From Sporomusa ovata DSM 2662 (lineage in GTDB: Bacteria; Bacillota; Negativicutes; Sporomusales; Sporomusaceae): DNA of 64,000 bases. The position numbers and the translations under genes were made by a program. Numbering within the stretch: position 1 is the first letter of the stretch; each line of letters begins with the position of its first letter. Positions 1 through 7,690 of this stretch are shown here, piece by piece. The notes beneath the pieces were generated by a model. It did no database searches. It saw nothing but the letters and a program-made list of their open reading frames with translations, and was not told the origin of the DNA. The DNA lies in NCBI RefSeq assembly GCF_000445445.1, contig NZ_ASXP01000006.1, forward strand, positions 186,001 to 250,000, given 5' to 3'.

Positions 1-194
1 TCGGCAGACATAATCAATTCGGACAGGTAATAGTCACCTGCTTCATACAGTTTGCCTACGCCTTCCATACCTTCTTGCAGCTGCCCAAGAATCTCAACTG
101 CTGACACACCGGCTGCAAGTTGTTCATTTACTGACGAAATTACTAAATCTTCCTCTAATTCAATTACCGCTTTTACCAAATCAATATTTGCCAT
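1..194 (-). CDS. Corrinoid (B12-binding) methyl-carrier protein, N-terminal part, cut by window edge
   Basis: Only the first 64 or so codons are in the window. They start at an ATG at 194 with a GGGGGA ribosome site just upstream. The visible part, with its EEDLV, AGVSAVEILG and YEAGDYYLSELIMSA stretches, is the helical cap that precedes the cobalamin domain in MtaC/MttC-type corrinoid proteins. The cobalt-ligand motif lies beyond the edge. It follows the methyl-THF methyltransferase gene by about 117 bp on the same strand, so the two probably pass a methyl group between a corrinoid and tetrahydrofolate. The full-length protein in the 14.4-15.1 kb operon has the same cap. The methyl donor is unknown. 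Confidence 0.85.
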   Translation of the reverse strand, partial: MANIDLVKAVIELEEDLVISSVNEQLAAGVSAVEILGQLQEGMEGVGKLYEAGDYYLSELIMSA

Positions 195-311
195 TTCAAA
201 TTCCCCCATATCATTAATTTATTTTAAATTAGATACTATACTTGTTACGTCACCTGCATTACAGGCTATTGAGACTGTTACAAGAAAGTGTGTTTTTTGA
301 AACACACTCTA

Positions 312-1115
312 TTATTCATAAAGCCCTTTTCTATGAGCCTTAAGATAGTTTTTACAAAATCTATCATTGCCTAATAAAGCTTGTCCTGCGTATACCACGC
401 CCATCATAGCTTTATCTGTTGGGTTAAGTATATAGCCATCCATTCCTACAGTCATGGTTTGAACTACAAATAAGCGATTAAGAACCGCCCGGTTAGGAAA
501 ACCGTAGGAGATATTGCTCAAACCACAGGTAAGATGTACTGCGGGATATTTTTGCTTAATAGCATAAATAGCATCCAATACTGATTTCCCATATTTATCA
601 TTAGTACTTAACGGCTTGATCAGTGGATCAAGGTAGATATCATCTTGCTGAATTCCCTCTTTTTCCATATCGTCAACCAACTTGCTGGCAATCCGTAAAC
701 GGTCTTCAGCAGTTTCCGGCATACCGGCATCTTCAATGCAAAGAGCAACTATCTTGGCGTTAAACTCCTTTACCAGCGGAATGACTGCTTGGTAGCGTTT
801 CTCTTCAGCAGTTGTAGAATTAATCATTCGCTTGCCATTAGTAGTCTTGGCCAGCATTAGTCCGGCTTTTAAAGCATTCTCATCAGGACTATCGATGCAT
901 AGAGGTATATCGGTAACCTCTTGGATGGTATTTACCAGCCATTCCATACATTCAATTTCCTGTCCAACCATTGTTCCGCAGTTTACGTCCAGATAATTAG
1001 CACCGGCTGCCTCTTGTTGTTTGGCAACCTCTTGGATATAGGCTGTGTTCCTTGCTTCTACTGCTTCACGAATCGCCTTGCGACTAGTGTTAATAAGTTC
1101 TCCGATTATTAGCAT
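312..1115 (-). CDS. Methyltetrahydrofolate:corrinoid methyltransferase (AcsE/MtgA-like)
   Basis: This 267-residue protein is a dihydropteroate-synthase-like TIM barrel of the family that moves a methyl group between a corrinoid protein and tetrahydrofolate. Visible family marks are GELINT near residue 5, LDVNCG at 42-47, IDSPDENAL from 74, INSTTAEE from 98 and DPLIKP further on. The length is that of stand-alone methyltransferases such as AcsE or MtgA, not of methionine synthase. A corrinoid protein follows on the same strand. The promoter carries the putative GntR operator seen at two other one-carbon promoters. Which methylated compound feeds it cannot be told from the sequence. Confidence 0.88.
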   Translation of the reverse strand: MLIIGELINTSRKAIREAVEARNTAYIQEVAKQQEAAGANYLDVNCGTMVGQEIECMEWLVNTIQEVTDIPLCIDSPDENALKAGLMLAKTTNGKRMINSTTAEEKRYQAVIPLVKEFNAKIVALCIEDAGMPETAEDRLRIASKLVDDMEKEGIQQDDIYLDPLIKPLSTNDKYGKSVLDAIYAIKQKYPAVHLTCGLSNISYGFPNRAVLNRLFVVQTMTVGMDGYILNPTDKAMMGVVYAGQALLGNDRFCKNYLKAHRKGLYE

Positions 1116-1150
1116 TTATTCTTTATTCCTCCAATCGTTTTATACATGTT

Positions 1151-1197
1151 GTATATACATCTATATATAATATACCGCTAGCATTAAGTCTTGTCAA
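1151..1197 (-). promoter_or_regulatory. Sigma-A promoter with putative GntR operator for the methyltransferase operon
   Basis: On the minus strand there is a TTGACA box (1192-1197), a 17-bp spacer and TATATT (1169-1174). Directly downstream, over the start site, lies the near-palindrome at 1151-1168, which reads GTATATACATCTATATAT on the plus strand. The same 18-mer, exact or nearly so, lies at the same place in the promoters at 7621 and 15866. That position suits a repressor site. Confidence 0.72.
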
Positions 1198-1271
1198 TAC
1201 TATTTGTCTCATATTTCAAAAAAATCATACACTCCATTTGTTCACATGCTTTATAGTCTGTTAAAACACAA

Positions 1272-1299
1272 AGAAACCAGACAATTACGCCTGGTTTCT
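1272..1299 (-). terminator. Terminator-like hairpin after the HxlR gene
   Basis: The arms AGAAACCAG and CTGGTTTCT flank a short loop about 45 bp beyond the end of the hxlR-type gene. A short T-rich stretch follows on the minus strand. It also separates that gene from the methyltransferase promoter. Confidence 0.55.
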
Positions 1300-1343
1300 C
1301 TATATTGTAGAATTGAAGACGGGTTTATGCAACAGTTTACTGT

Positions 1344-1721
1344 TCACTGACCGCTTCTCTGCTTCTTAATTTCTATCAACGTCTTACCCCATTTTGCAAA
1401 TTCATCAAGAACTGGCAAAAGTGTCTCCCCTATCTCTGTTAATGAATATTCAACACGTGGTGGTATTTCGTTGTACTGTACTCTATTTACAATTCCACTT
1501 TCCTCAAGTTCTTTAAGTGAACTTGTTAACATCATATTGGTTATTCCTACAACACATTTTTTTAATTCGTTATATCTAAGCGTCCCGTTTTGACAAAGCA
1601 CCCAAAGTATCGGTAGTTTCCACTTACCTTCTATAACCTTTAACGCGAATCCTACAGGGCATACATCATCTTCTATTGAAAAAGTAACTGCATCTTTCAC
1701 TTTTAAATCTCCTATACTCAT
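1344..1721 (-). CDS. HxlR-family winged-helix regulator
   Basis: This 125-residue protein matches the HxlR family: DDVCPVGFALKVIEGKWK near residues 18-35, an LRYNELKK stretch, then a winged-helix core with ITNMMLTSSLKELEESG and a PPRVEYSLTEIG wing. The cysteine at residue 21 is at the place used for redox or aldehyde sensing in several HxlR proteins. It is divergent from the flavoprotein-type gene at 1826, a common arrangement in which the regulator controls its neighbour and itself. A long inverted repeat fills the gap between them. Confidence 0.88.
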   Translation of the reverse strand: MSIGDLKVKDAVTFSIEDDVCPVGFALKVIEGKWKLPILWVLCQNGTLRYNELKKCVVGITNMMLTSSLKELEESGIVNRVQYNEIPPRVEYSLTEIGETLLPVLDEFAKWGKTLIEIKKQRSGQ

Positions 1722-1732
1722 AAAAAACTTAC

Positions 1733-1775
1733 TTAGTAATAATAATCTGCATACTTGCTGTATTATTATTAATAC
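1733..1775. promoter_or_regulatory. Inverted repeat in the divergent hxlR promoter region, candidate operator
   Basis: The arms TTAGTAATAATAAT (1733-1746) and ATTATTATTAATAC (1762-1775) are nearly reverse complements. They lie centrally in the 104-bp gap between two divergent genes. HxlR proteins usually bind AT-rich dyads in such gaps. Because the sequence is AT-rich overall, chance symmetry is possible. Confidence 0.45.
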
Positions 1776-1825
1776 TTATAATTATACTATAAACAATAAA
1801 TTAATTCTATATTGGAGGTTATTCT

Positions 1826-2221
1826 ATGAATGAAGTTCTTACATTTCTTCAAGACTGCAGAACATTTTTCGTTTCCACAGTTGAAGGCAATCAGCCAAAG
1901 GTTCGTCCATTTGGCTTTGTAATGGAGCATAACGGCAAGCTCTGCTTTGCTACCAGCAACCAAAAACCGGTCTATGCGCAATTAAAGGCCAATCCGAACA
2001 CTGAAATTTGTGCCGCAACTAAAGATGCACGCTGGATGCGTCTAAGTGGTAAAGCCGTATTTTGCACTACAAAAGAAGCTAAGGCTAAAGCACTAGAGCT
2101 GATGCCGATGCTAAAACAGATGTATTCTGTCGATGATGAGATTTTTGAAATCTTCTATCTTGAGAATGCAAGCGCAAATTTTTGTTCTATGAGTGGCGAA
2201 AATAAAACCGTCACCCTATAA
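1826..2221 (+). CDS. Pyridoxamine 5'-phosphate oxidase-family protein
   Basis: This 131-residue protein has the small split-barrel flavin-binding fold. Visible marks are FFVSTVEGNQPKVRPFGF near the start, LCFATSNQKPVYAQLKANP, and DARWMRLSGKAVF. Related proteins bind FMN or F420 and reduce small molecules, or bind heme. The start is an ATG with GGAGG eight bases upstream. It is divergent from the HxlR regulator, so it is probably its target. The substrate is unknown. Confidence 0.85.
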   Translation: MNEVLTFLQDCRTFFVSTVEGNQPKVRPFGFVMEHNGKLCFATSNQKPVYAQLKANPNTEICAATKDARWMRLSGKAVFCTTKEAKAKALELMPMLKQMYSVDDEIFEIFYLENASANFCSMSGENKTVTL

Positions 2222-2232
2222 TAAAACCAAAG

Positions 2233-2267
2233 AACCAGGAAGGCCAAAATTGACCTCCTGGTTTTTT
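2233..2267. terminator. Bidirectional terminator between convergent genes
   Basis: A stem built from AACCAGGA and TCCTGGTT is followed by TTTTTT on the plus strand. It lies 12 bp after the flavoprotein gene and just beyond the stop of fhs on the other strand, so it can serve both. Confidence 0.75.
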
Positions 2268-2279
2268 GGTTATTGAAAG

Positions 2280-3947
2280 TTAAAACAACCCTACAATTTT
2301 GCCGCTATTATCAATATCCATCTTAATGGCGGAAGGCTCTTTCGGCAGCCCCGGCATGGTCATAATATCGCCAGTAATGGCCACTAAAAAACCTGCGCCG
2401 GCGGCAACTCTTATTTCGCGAACCGTAATGGTAAAGCCGGTTGGACGTCCCATTTTGCTCATATCATCACTTAAGGAATACTGAGTCTTTGCCATACAAA
2501 TTGGGGTTTTATCAAAGCCCAGAGCAGTCAGTTCCTTACTAGTTTTCTCTGCCGCAGCAGTATAGTTTACGCCGTCAGCACCGTAAATTTTGGTGGCAAT
2601 AGCCGCAATTTTATCTTTAATTGGAGCTTGTTCATCATATATAAAGCTAAAATTACTAGGTTTCTCACAGGCAGCCAGTACTTTTTCCGCTAGCACCTGC
2701 CCACCTAAGCTGCCTTTAGCCCATACTTCAGATAGTGCTACCTCAACGCCCATTGCATTACATTTTTCTTCGACAAAGCTTAGCTCTGCGGCAGTGTCGG
2801 TTGGGAACGCATTGATAGCTACTACTGCGGGTAGGCCAAATTGCTGAATGTTTTCGATATGTTTGGTAAGGTTAGCAAGCCCTTTTTCCAGTGCGGCCAT
2901 ATTTTCGCCAGCCAGCTCATTCTTGGGAACACCGCCATGCATCTTGAGGGCACGAACGGTAGCCACAATAACAACTGCACTGGGCTTGAAACCAGCAAAC
3001 CGGCATTTAATATCAAGGAATTTCTCCGCACCTAAGTCTGCTCCAAAACCTGCCTCAGTAACACAGTAATCAGCCAGTTTAAGCGCATATTTTGTAGCAG
3101 ATACGCTGTTACAGCCATGAGCAATATTGGCAAATGGACCGCCGTGAACAAAAGCAGGGGTGTTTTCCAGCGTCTGTACAAGGTTTGGTTTAATAGCATC
3201 TTTAAATAGCAATGTCAAAGCCCCGGTCACTTTAAGATCCTGGGGAGTTACCGGTTTTCCTTCATAAGTGTAAGCAACAATAATCCGTCCAATTCTTTCC
3301 TTCATATCATCCAGGTCTTTAGCCAAGCAGAGAATGGCCATCATTTCCGAGGCTACTGTAATATCAAAACCGGTTTCCCGGGGTACGCCATTGGCCTTGC
3401 CGCCAAGTCCGCAAACAATATTCCGCAAAGCACGATCATTAAGATCAACCACCCGTCTCCAGGTAATGCGGCGGGAATCAATACCGAGGGCATTTCCATG
3501 ATGAAGATGGTTGTCAATAACGGCAGCTAATAGGTTATGTGCCGTAGTAATAGCATGAAAATCACCGGTAAAGTGAAGATTGATATCTTCCATTGGCACA
3601 ACCTGAGCATAACCCCCGCCAGCTGCACCGCCTTTAACGCCAAAACAGGGGCCCAAAGATGGTTCTCTGAGAGCAATAACGACTTTCTTACCTTTTCTCC
3701 GCAAAGAATCACCAAGTCCTACCGTTGTTGTTGTTTTACCTTCACCGGCAGGAGTAGGATTAATGGCTGTAACCAAAATGAGTTTGCCATTAGGCTTACC
3801 TTTAATCCGTTCCCATGTTGCAAGAGATACTTTTGTTTTGTAATTGCCGTAGAGTTCCAATTCCTCGGCAGGGATCATTAATTCCTTAGCCACCTCCGCG
3901 ATTGGATTCATCTTGGCTTCTTGCGCAATTTCAACATCACTTTTCAT
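2280..3947 (-). CDS. fhs: Formate--tetrahydrofolate ligase
   Basis: This enzyme makes 10-formyl-THF from formate, ATP and THF, the second step of the methyl branch of the Wood-Ljungdahl pathway. The 555-residue length is normal for the family. The phosphate-binding loop TPAGEGKTTTT lies near residues 65-75, followed by LREPSLGPCFGVKGGAAGGGYAQV-type sequence, and HGGPFANIAHGCNS further on. I chose the ATG at 3947 because AGGAGG lies just upstream; the open frame extends 27 codons further without a better site. A 55-codon ORF with paired cysteines lies 40 bp upstream on the same strand. Presence of fhs next to corrinoid genes fits an acetogen. Confidence 0.95.
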   Translation of the reverse strand: MKSDVEIAQEAKMNPIAEVAKELMIPAEELELYGNYKTKVSLATWERIKGKPNGKLILVTAINPTPAGEGKTTTTVGLGDSLRRKGKKVVIALREPSLGPCFGVKGGAAGGGYAQVVPMEDINLHFTGDFHAITTAHNLLAAVIDNHLHHGNALGIDSRRITWRRVVDLNDRALRNIVCGLGGKANGVPRETGFDITVASEMMAILCLAKDLDDMKERIGRIIVAYTYEGKPVTPQDLKVTGALTLLFKDAIKPNLVQTLENTPAFVHGGPFANIAHGCNSVSATKYALKLADYCVTEAGFGADLGAEKFLDIKCRFAGFKPSAVVIVATVRALKMHGGVPKNELAGENMAALEKGLANLTKHIENIQQFGLPAVVAINAFPTDTAAELSFVEEKCNAMGVEVALSEVWAKGSLGGQVLAEKVLAACEKPSNFSFIYDEQAPIKDKIAAIATKIYGADGVNYTAAAEKTSKELTALGFDKTPICMAKTQYSLSDDMSKMGRPTGFTITVREIRVAAGAGFLVAITGDIMTMPGLPKEPSAIKMDIDNSGKIVGLF

Positions 3948-3987
3948 AAATAATCCTCCTTCATAGTCTATATTACTTATATAGTTT

Positions 3988-4155
3988 TTAGCCCTCTGCC
4001 CTCTCAGCCACCGCTGTGGTTGATCCATGAATTCCGCATATCGGACACATCCAGGTCTGTACTATTAATTGTACTTCTTTGTCATCAAAATTGTATTTAA
4101 CTGTACTAATTTTGGAGGTTTTTTCCTCATGTTCACACCACAAAGACCGATTCAT
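3988..4155 (-). CDS. Small Cys-rich protein of 55 residues upstream of fhs
   Basis: I read an ORF from an ATG at 4155, with GGGAGG seven bases upstream, to a TAA at 3988. The product starts MNRSLWCEHEEKTSK and later has TWMCPICGIHGS. A C-x-H pair (residues 7-9) and a CPIC pair (residues 37-40) could bind one zinc ion. It ends 40 bp before the start of fhs and has its own good ribosome site, so it is probably co-transcribed with fhs. I do not recognise the family. Alternatively it is only the translated leader of fhs. Confidence 0.5.
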   Translation of the reverse strand: MNRSLWCEHEEKTSKISTVKYNFDDKEVQLIVQTWMCPICGIHGSTTAVAERAEG

Positions 4156-4290
4156 ATTTGGGCCTCCCTTACAATTTTTTAAGCAATTGTTAATTTCAAT
4201 ACTTTAAGCATTGCTGCTACTATGTGTATTGTATCGTATTACTCATTAAATTCGCATAAAATTCATAACTTTACCTATTACAAAAACATT

Positions 4291-4320
4291 AAAAAAACAC
4301 CAACTCATTACAGTTGGTGT
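4291..4320 (-). terminator. Terminator overlapping the end of the response regulator gene
   Basis: The arms ACACCAACT and AGTTGGTGT flank the stop codon of the regulator gene and are followed on the minus strand by seven T. The stop codon therefore lies in the loop of the hairpin. Confidence 0.8.
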
Positions 4321-5024
4321 TTTTCGGCTTCCTTATTAGAAATCATATAACCTACCCCAGGGTAGGTTACTATCAATCCACCCTCATAGTCTGCGCGTTT
4401 GATTTTTTGACGGATACGGGCTATGGCTACCCGCAGGTATTCTACATCATCCCGGTACTCACTGCCCCATACATCACTTAGAAGCTGTTCATGTGTCAAT
4501 ACTTTGCCCACGTTGACCATTAATAACGAAAATAGACCGTATTCTGTTTCGGTGAGTTTTAGTTCTGTATTACCTAGCCATACTCGCCTCTGAGCCAGGT
4601 TAAGCGTAACCTCGCCATTTTTTATTTCGCTTGTTGCATAGATATTAGCTATTCGCTTGGCAGAACGGCGTAAAACAGCCTGAACTCTGGCAAAAAGCTC
4701 ATCAAGGGAGAAAGGTTTTGTAAGATAATCATCGGCGCCCATGTTGAGTCCCTGCACTTTGTCAGTTGAATTGCCCCGCGCCGTTAAAATAATAACTGGC
4801 ACGTCAGAAAACATTCGCAGTCTTTTTAATATTGTAAAACCATCCATCCCTGGCATCATGAGATCCAGCAGGATGAGTTCCGGATCTAATAAATCAATGT
4901 TTTCCAGCGCCTCCGAACCATTTAAAAAACTATGAGGTTCATAGCCCAGCGACTTGAGATTGGCAGCAATAAACCGCAGTATTTTCGGCTCATCATCAAT
5001 AATTATTATTTTACGTTTCTTCAT
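4308..5024 (-). CDS. OmpR/KdpE-type response regulator
   Basis: The protein has an N-terminal receiver domain and a C-terminal OmpR-type winged helix. In the 238-residue form the acidic pair is at D10-D11, the phospho-acceptor is D54 (LLDLMMPGMDG), and T81 and K103 complete the site. The DNA-binding part ends in LIVTYPGVGYMI. I prefer the ATG at 5024, with GGTGAT ahead, over the ATG at 5039. Either start overlaps the 3' end of the kinase gene, so the pair is translationally coupled. The overall form recalls KdpE, but no kdp genes are near, so the signal and targets are unknown. Confidence 0.88.
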   Translation of the reverse strand: MKKRKIIIIDDEPKILRFIAANLKSLGYEPHSFLNGSEALENIDLLDPELILLDLMMPGMDGFTILKRLRMFSDVPVIILTARGNSTDKVQGLNMGADDYLTKPFSLDELFARVQAVLRRSAKRIANIYATSEIKNGEVTLNLAQRRVWLGNTELKLTETEYGLFSLLMVNVGKVLTHEQLLSDVWGSEYRDDVEYLRVAIARIRQKIKRADYEGGLIVTYPGVGYMISNKEAEKHQL

Positions 5025-6891
5025 ACTTATCACCATCACAGTTGTATTGAGGTATTGAAATAGTAAATACGCTCCCTAGCCCTTGGCTGCTTTCCGCTCT
5101 GATGCAGCCCCCATGGGCTTCGACAATCCCTTTACAAATTGCCAATCCTAACCCGGTACTGCCGCTTGGGCGTATTTTCCCATTTTCCACACAGTAAAAC
5201 CGATCAAATACTTTATCCAGGTGCTCACTATTTATCCCAATACCATTATCAGCTACGCTAATATGCACATATTTTTCATCATAGCTGGCTAAAATTTTGA
5301 TTTGCGGACTACGCTCATTATAACGGATGGCATTTGTAAACAGATTTAACATCACTTGGGCCAAACGAATTCTGTCACCATAGATAAAAGGCAACGATTT
5401 TTCTACCGTTGATTCAATCGTTACGCCGCTGGCAAAATGTTTGGGCAGCTTTTTTATGGCATTATCCACAACAACACTTGGCCGCACAGGTTCCCGGTCT
5501 AAACCTATGGCTTTGGCATCAATCCGGGAAATATCCAGCCAATCGTTAACCAATTCCTGAATACGGTCAATATCCTCATGAATTCCTGTCAACATTTCCC
5601 GTTTGAAGTCTTCCTCCCATTCAGCGTCTACACGCAACAAGGTTTCAACACTGCCTTTAATGCTGGTAATGGGTGTTTTGAATTCATGGGATACCATGGA
5701 AATCAAATCACTCTTGAGCTTATCAACTTCTTGCGCTTTTGTAACATCCCACCAAACAAAGCCTTTGCCAATGGTGTAATTTTCATCACTTGTAACAGGA
5801 AACGCTGACAGCATCATATATTGCTGCCCTACTCCACTCAATAATTTGAACTTATAAATACCATATTTCTGCCTGGCCTGTTGAATAATTTGCCTGTCAG
5901 CCTGAGATAATCGACCTGCAATTGCATCAAAAATATATTCTTCCGGCAAGCCACGCAGCTTGTCACCGGTAATACCGAGTAGTTTGGCCATACGTCCATT
6001 AGCGTACGCTACTTCCCGCCTATTGTCAACTAACGTAATGGCATCATTCATGCTTTCCAAAACAGCCTTTAAAACAGCATTATTCTTTTGCAGCGTTTGT
6101 GACAACATTTCCTTTTGGATAATCATCCCGGCAGAGCAGGACAATGTTTCCAGGAAATTCTTATCTGCTTGACTTAGCGGGGAATTGGACACTACCAAAT
6201 GTCCAAAAGTAGTATTGCCTGAGCGAATAGGCTGGATATAGTACCTGTGCGCGTTTTTATGCCTAGGTCTAGCCGCCGCTTCGTTGTCATTAATGCCGCT
6301 CATATCCTCAGCGAAAGGCCCCATTAAAGATACTACCGGTTTGGTAAGGTACAAATTTACTTTAACCCCTGTCAGTTCAAAAAACTGTTTAAGGCATCCC
6401 TCGATAATCTTTGCCCCTCCTGGGTAAGGTGTGGTAGGGGTGATTAACTGATTTAGTATGGCAAGCTCATGATTGGTTCTCTGTATGCTTTCGGTTCGTT
6501 CTTCTACCCGCTGCTCTAGTTCAGCATTTAGCTCAAGTAGCGCGTTCTGGCCTTCTTTGGTTTTCTGGGCCATTATGAAAAACTGTTCGGCCATCATAGG
6601 AAACTCACAGGGGGCAAACCGCGGAAAACTAACCGGCTTAATTTCATAGCCTTCACTCATTACTTCCTGAATATATTCCACAAGAATTTTGAGCGTATTA
6701 TTTATCCGTTTTGCATGAAAATAGCCTGCCAAGAGGGTAAACACCAAAGTAATAGCAATGTTCAAAACCACTGACTCCAACGAGGGTTCCTTTGTCTGCA
6801 CTAGTTGAAGAGTGCTAAGAAAAATTACTGGAATTATAGGAATCACGGCAAAAGCAATCCAAAGATGGGCTTTGATTGATAAACTGTTCAT
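5011..6891 (-). CDS. Membrane sensor histidine kinase with PAS domain
   Basis: This 626-residue kinase has two membrane segments near residues 8-28 and 36-56, then a coiled stretch, a GAF-like region, a PAS domain around 270-380, and a full kinase core. The phospho-acceptor is H402 in VSHEFKTPITS. The ATP-binding marks are NAIRYNE, DNGIGI and GLGLAICKGIVEAHGG. The gap between the two helices is tiny, so sensing is probably in the membrane or by the cytosolic GAF and PAS parts. A GGGAGG site precedes the ATG. It overlaps and pairs with the response regulator downstream. Confidence 0.9.
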   Translation of the reverse strand: MNSLSIKAHLWIAFAVIPIIPVIFLSTLQLVQTKEPSLESVVLNIAITLVFTLLAGYFHAKRINNTLKILVEYIQEVMSEGYEIKPVSFPRFAPCEFPMMAEQFFIMAQKTKEGQNALLELNAELEQRVEERTESIQRTNHELAILNQLITPTTPYPGGAKIIEGCLKQFFELTGVKVNLYLTKPVVSLMGPFAEDMSGINDNEAAARPRHKNAHRYYIQPIRSGNTTFGHLVVSNSPLSQADKNFLETLSCSAGMIIQKEMLSQTLQKNNAVLKAVLESMNDAITLVDNRREVAYANGRMAKLLGITGDKLRGLPEEYIFDAIAGRLSQADRQIIQQARQKYGIYKFKLLSGVGQQYMMLSAFPVTSDENYTIGKGFVWWDVTKAQEVDKLKSDLISMVSHEFKTPITSIKGSVETLLRVDAEWEEDFKREMLTGIHEDIDRIQELVNDWLDISRIDAKAIGLDREPVRPSVVVDNAIKKLPKHFASGVTIESTVEKSLPFIYGDRIRLAQVMLNLFTNAIRYNERSPQIKILASYDEKYVHISVADNGIGINSEHLDKVFDRFYCVENGKIRPSGSTGLGLAICKGIVEAHGGCIRAESSQGLGSVFTISIPQYNCDGDKYEET

Positions 6892-6912
6892 GTTTTCCTC
6901 CCTGCTATAGAT

Positions 6913-6950
6913 AAAAGAACCAGGTCTCCCTCAACACGGTTCCTGGTTCT
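6913..6950 (-). terminator. Terminator after the DUF2284 gene
   Basis: The arms AGAACCAGG and CCTGGTTCT lie 17 bp after the DUF2284 gene. The stem is followed by TTTT on the minus strand. It separates that gene from the kinase gene. Confidence 0.65.
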
Positions 6951-6966
6951 GTTTACGTTTCTATTA

Positions 6967-7524
6967 CTACTCTTCGCTATTAAACAGTATAAGTCCTACA
7001 TAGGACACTGTGTTCTTACCATTATAGTACGGAATTCCACAGGCTTTTTCTAAATGAATAACATCAATTCCATAGGCCTCCACTGACGCAAAGGCTTCTT
7101 CCGGAAAGCGGCAGGGCTCATTATCCAAATAGGCACATTTAGCACAAAATTCGCAGGAACCTGCATTTAAGGGAAGAACTTTCTGCAGTTTATGTTTATT
7201 TTTCACACTAACCAAAATGTCTCGAAACACGCCATCATGAATTTTCTTGGCAGCCAGCATGCCTTTCCAGTCAAACGAACTTTTCATCTGATGGACGGTC
7301 TGGAACAGGAGTCCGTGTGTATACTGACAGGCCCGCGCTTTTAATTCTTCAAACGGTCCGACAGCAGGCGGACATACCCAATTGGTATTGTATTTTCGAC
7401 ATACATTTTGCTCGCAGGCTTTTCTAAAGTCCTCGACAAATTTGATTTTCGCAACCTCGGCAATGGCCGCATGATCGGCTTTAGCTGCTAAGGCAGCCTG
7501 CACTAATTCATTACTATCAACCAT
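6967..7524 (-). CDS. DUF2284 cysteine-rich metal-binding protein
   Basis: This 185-residue protein carries two cysteine groups, C-x5-C with a later VCPP, and GSCEFCAKCAYLDNEPC, typical of DUF2284 proteins thought to hold an iron-sulfur cluster. Genes of this family often lie among corrinoid methyltransferase genes in anaerobes. Its promoter carries the same 18-bp operator and spacing as the methyltransferase operon at 1.1 kb and the gntR operon at 15.8 kb, which ties it to one-carbon metabolism. A GGGAGG site precedes the ATG. Biochemical role unknown; reactivation or assembly of the corrinoid system is a guess. Confidence 0.85.
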   Translation of the reverse strand: MVDSNELVQAALAAKADHAAIAEVAKIKFVEDFRKACEQNVCRKYNTNWVCPPAVGPFEELKARACQYTHGLLFQTVHQMKSSFDWKGMLAAKKIHDGVFRDILVSVKNKHKLQKVLPLNAGSCEFCAKCAYLDNEPCRFPEEAFASVEAYGIDVIHLEKACGIPYYNGKNTVSYVGLILFNSEE

Positions 7525-7620
7525 ATAAATTACCTCCCTGCACGCAAGACTAATACCATCATTCCGTAGATTCTACGTTAGCGATAATTCTTATGTAATT
7601 AACCACATGCTACAGCTACT

Positions 7621-7663
7621 GTATATACATCTATATACTATTTAAAGACACGTAGTTTGTCAA
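7621..7663 (-). promoter_or_regulatory. Sigma-A promoter with putative GntR operator for the DUF2284 gene
   Basis: TTGACA (7658-7663), a 17-bp spacer and TAGTAT (7635-7640) form the promoter. The 18-mer GTATATACATCTATATAC at 7621-7638 overlaps the -10 box and start region. It is the best of the three copies and is a near-perfect dyad with GTATATA and TATATAC arms. Confidence 0.75.
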
Positions 7664-7690
7664 GAAGACTTATAAAGTAGCACAGCCCCC

